Source: CPC320 sp002684375 (GTDB lineage: Bacteria > Pseudomonadota > Alphaproteobacteria > Rhodobacterales > Rhodobacteraceae). From it: 64,000 bases of DNA. The first letter of the stretch is position 1. Every line of letters begins with the position of its first letter. Where the stretch lies: assembly GCA_965662545.1 (NCBI GenBank), contig CBFIHZ010000003.1, positions 62,001 through 126,000 of the forward strand. Reading direction: 5' to 3'. Positions 62,022 through 64,000 of this stretch are shown piece after piece. The notes below the pieces were generated by a model. It made no database searches, had not been told where the DNA came from, and saw only the letters and a list, made by a program, of their open reading frames with translations. The position numbers and the translations under genes are program-made.

Positions 62022-62320
62022 AATTTTATCTAGTGATTCTTGATGGGCGCTGCACTCAAAATAATGCGATAGCAAGAAGAAAAATGTCCACGGTTTCTGT
62101 GGATAAGTTTGTATATAACTTTACCGGGGATGGAATTTTTCGTTATATTCAACCATCTTCCTCACATTGCCTAAAAAATAGGCACTTATTTAAACTGTTG
62201 TTTATAAACGATATTATTTTTATGTGTGGCAAAATATTGAAAACGTTAGGTTTTTATTTAAGCTTTCGCAACGGTTGTGTGGCAGGTGCATAACTCGTGT
62301 CACAAAATGAATGCGATCCT
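62022..62320. promoter_or_regulatory. AT-rich uvrC upstream region with a DnaA box
   Basis: 299 bases between uvrC and the SDR gene, much more AT-rich than its surroundings. A perfect DnaA box (TGTGGATAA, the complement of TTATCCACA) lies at 62098-62106. TCCAC and GTGGA form an inverted repeat around it, and GTTTATAAAC at 62200-62209 is a palindrome. At the far end, ACAAAATGA and TCATTTTGT pair across the SDR stop (62302-62333). No coding frame is credible. Confidence 0.5.
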
Positions 62321-63097
62321 TTAGTCATTTTGTACATCGGGTGTCTTCCAACCCAGATGCTGTCCCCCATCAACGCAGAGCAATTGCCCGGTTACCGCGG
62401 TTGCGTTCAGAAAATATCCAAGTGCATTGTTAATATCGTTTGTCCCTGCACCCCGTTGCAAAATTGTGTTGCGGCGCTGCGCGGCAAAGTGTTCGGCGCT
62501 TTGGCGCGCGCCCTGAAGCGTTGGCCCCGGACCGATGGCATTGACCCGCACGTTTGGCGCGAGGCTCTGTGCGGCGGTTTGGGTAAAGGCCCACAGACCC
62601 ATTTTGGCGATCGTATAGGTCATGAATTCAGGTGTCAGCTTGCGAACGCGCTGATCGATCATATTGATCACCAAAGCCCGCGCCAATGGCTCATTTTCGT
62701 GATCATACAGTGGTTCTGGCGCATGCGCGGCCAGCGCCTGTGTCAAAACGAACGGTGCGCGCAGATTGCTTTCCATATGACGGTCCCAACTTGTGCGTGT
62801 GGCATTGGTAATATTGTCATATTCAAAAATTGAGGCGTTATTGATCAGGCAGGTTATGGGGCCACCCAACGCCTGCATTGTCGCTGGAACTAGATTTTGA
62901 ACTGCCGACTCGTCCAGCAGATCGGCTTGCAAAGCGATCGCATTTCGCCCCATCCCGCGCAGAAGTTCCGCGACCTCTTCGGCAGCCTGATGGGAGGTGG
63001 CATAGTGGACGGCCACATCATATCCCTGTTGCCCCAGATAAAGCGCCATCTCCCGTCCGATCCGCGCACCAGCGCCGGTCACCAAAGCCCGTTTCAT
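62321..63097 (-). CDS. SDR-family pteridine reductase-like (FolM/PTR1-type)
   Basis: This 258-residue short-chain dehydrogenase has TGAGARIG at 7-14, with the arginine typical of NADPH-dependent pteridine reductases. The catalytic serine position is Asp 148 in INMIDQ, followed by Y161 and K165 (YTIAK), the PTR1/FolM pattern. It probably reduces dihydro-pterins. The ATG at 63097 follows GGGAG; a TTG just before is also in frame. It lies 19 nt after the antiporter gene on the same strand. Confidence 0.84.
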   Translation of the reverse strand: MKRALVTGAGARIGREMALYLGQQGYDVAVHYATSHQAAEEVAELLRGMGRNAIALQADLLDESAVQNLVPATMQALGGPITCLINNASIFEYDNITNATRTSWDRHMESNLRAPFVLTQALAAHAPEPLYDHENEPLARALVINMIDQRVRKLTPEFMTYTIAKMGLWAFTQTAAQSLAPNVRVNAIGPGPTLQGARQSAEHFAAQRRNTILQRGAGTNDINNALGYFLNATAVTGQLLCVDGGQHLGWKTPDVQND

Positions 63098-63116
63098 CAA
63101 AATCTCCCGCGTTGGC

Positions 63117-64000
63117 TTACATCACTACTAAGGTGACATAGAACAGATACAGCGCAGTCAAGCCAAGGCCAAAGCGTCGGGTAATGTTCCATTTGAAAAA
63201 TACGAATGGGATCAACAGGAGCGAGGCACTCAACATGACCCATAAATCAAAGGTTAGAAATGTGTTATCAACCGGAACCGTCCCGACCAAAGTGCTCAGA
63301 CCCATGATGGCCAGGAGGTTAAACATATTTGAGCCGATGACATTGCCCAAGGCGACATCCGCTTGTCGCCGCAAAGCGGCCGTTATGGTGGTTGCCAATT
63401 CGGGCAGGGAGGTGCCCAACGCAACAAGCGTCAAGCCAATGATCGCTTCGCTTACCCCAAACAGCCGGGCAATATGGCTCGCGCTCTCCACAAGTATATG
63501 TGCGCCCAGTGGCAGGCCGATGATGCCCAGCGTCAGATATATTGCGATCTTCCACCAATGCATCTGGGGCTTTGCCTCGAGGGTTAAAGATGGATGCATG
63601 TCTGTGTTTTCGGTGCGTTCGTCACTGTGGCGTTGCGCATCCCTTAGGGTATCGCCAAGGATATATACCAATAGTACCAGTAATATCAGCCCGCTTTGCC
63701 ATACAAATACACCCAAAAACGCCAGCCCTATAAACAGGCATGTGGCCACCATCATGGCCAGATAGGCTTTTTTGGTATCATGTTCGCTGCTGTCTAAGGT
63801 TGCAAATATGGCAGGCAGACCTAGCACCAGCAAAATATTTGCCGTGTTCGAGCCAACGATATTGCCCAATGCGAGGCTTGGCACACCCTCGATGACTGCA
63901 TTGATCGCTATGATCAGTTCCGGTGCCGAGGTGCCAAAGGCGACCACCGTGAGACTGACGATCAAGGCTGGTATGCCCAAACGCAAACTCAGATTAACCG
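63117..64000 (-). CDS. Calcium/cation antiporter, CaCA family (5' truncated by window edge)
   Basis: An inner-membrane antiporter of the K+-dependent Na+/Ca2+ exchanger-like (YrbG) type. The N-terminal start lies beyond base 64000; about 294 residues are visible. The two alpha repeats are clear: VVAFGTSAPELIIAINAVIEG and, after a central loop, LVALGTSLPELATTITAALR, each followed by a GNIVGSN or GNVIGSN motif. Physiological ion is uncertain. Confidence 0.93.
   Translation of the reverse strand, partial: VNLSLRLGIPALIVSLTVVAFGTSAPELIIAINAVIEGVPSLALGNIVGSNTANILLVLGLPAIFATLDSSEHDTKKAYLAMMVATCLFIGLAFLGVFVWQSGLILLVLLVYILGDTLRDAQRHSDERTENTDMHPSLTLEAKPQMHWWKIAIYLTLGIIGLPLGAHILVESASHIARLFGVSEAIIGLTLVALGTSLPELATTITAALRRQADVALGNVIGSNMFNLLAIMGLSTLVGTVPVDNTFLTFDLWVMLSASLLLIPFVFFKWNITRRFGLGLTALYLFYVTLVVM

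Noticed and set aside
62033..62293. 86-codon open frame in the AT-rich uvrC upstream region
   Set aside because: Composition follows the AT-rich DNA, with no ribosome binding site or recognised motif.
62022..62320. Chromosomal origin of replication
   Set aside because: Only one perfect DnaA box is seen, and the usual alphaproteobacterial origin neighbours (hemE, rho, parAB, dnaA) are absent.
1..64000. tRNA, rRNA, CRISPR, insertion sequence or prophage elements
   Set aside because: None was found by eye: no clover-leaf T-loop motifs in context, no regularly spaced repeats, and no transposase or phage proteins.

Overview
This window is chromosomal housekeeping DNA from an alphaproteobacterium, most likely a Roseobacter-type member of the Rhodobacteraceae. 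The evidence is the gene content and order: the fusA-tuf-S10-spc-alpha superoperon without rpsD between rpsK and rpoA, an RpoH-type sigma factor next to coaBC-dut-MoeB, a monofunctional pheA beside a membrane-anchored cycM-type cytochrome c, and rsmI-yraN-gshB next to an LpoA-like lipoprotein. No rRNA, tRNA, CRISPR array, insertion sequence or prophage gene was recognised. The assignment to family is inference from gene order, not from a database search.

Layout. 1-10841 (+): the end of fusA, tuf, and the S10 and spc ribosomal protein genes rpsJ to rpmD, tightly packed with many 1-8 nt overlaps. 10974-14188: an accessory block that splits the spc operon between rpmD and rplO. It holds a GFA-family protein, a HAD phosphatase, a small DUF6434-like protein, an NAD(P)H-binding protein and, on the opposite strand, a secreted HExxH (zincin-like) protein of unknown function. 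14508-19707 (+): rplO, secY, adk, rpsM (TTG start), rpsK, rpoA, rplQ. 19783-25293 (-): lpoA-like, glnD, murJ. 25366-28559 (+): rsmI, yraN, gshB and an HSL-type esterase. 29017-31882 (-): comM, a CobC-like phosphatase and cobU. 31981-37752 (+): rpoH, coaBC, dut, a membrane-anchored MoeB-like E1 and an M3 oligopeptidase. 37802-42303: a TraB/GumN protein (-), nudC and an SRPBCC protein (+), pheA (-), and a membrane cytochrome c (+). 42487-48223 (+): yejABEF peptide importer. 48249-53125: a D,D-carboxypeptidase with a C-terminal SPOR-like region (-), then clpS, an RsmC-like methyltransferase, a degenerate SDR and hemF (+). 53280-60104 (+): a second peptide-type ABC importer, then an SDR and a P1-family peptidase. 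60144-64000 (-): uvrC, a pteridine-reductase-like SDR and a truncated Ca2+/cation antiporter.

How it fits together. The first 20 kb is the translation and secretion core. Several terminator-like hairpins lie between ribosomal protein genes (after rplW, rplP, rpmD, rplO and rpsK), so the cluster is probably cut into sub-operons or attenuated rather than read as one uniform transcript. The rest is cofactor metabolism (coenzyme A, glutathione, cobamide, haem, reduced pterin), envelope growth (MurJ, LpoA-like, D,D-carboxypeptidase), stress and quality control (RpoH, ClpS, UvrC) and peptide salvage (two ABC importers, an M3 oligopeptidase and a P1 peptidase).

No obviously new defence or mobile system is present. 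The items most worth a second look are: the tandem UUCG hairpins before rplB, the secreted zincin-like gene inside the spc operon, the operator-like palindrome before yejA, the SDR that has lost its catalytic lysine, the structured leader before TTG-initiated rpsM, and the AT-rich uvrC upstream region with a perfect DnaA box.
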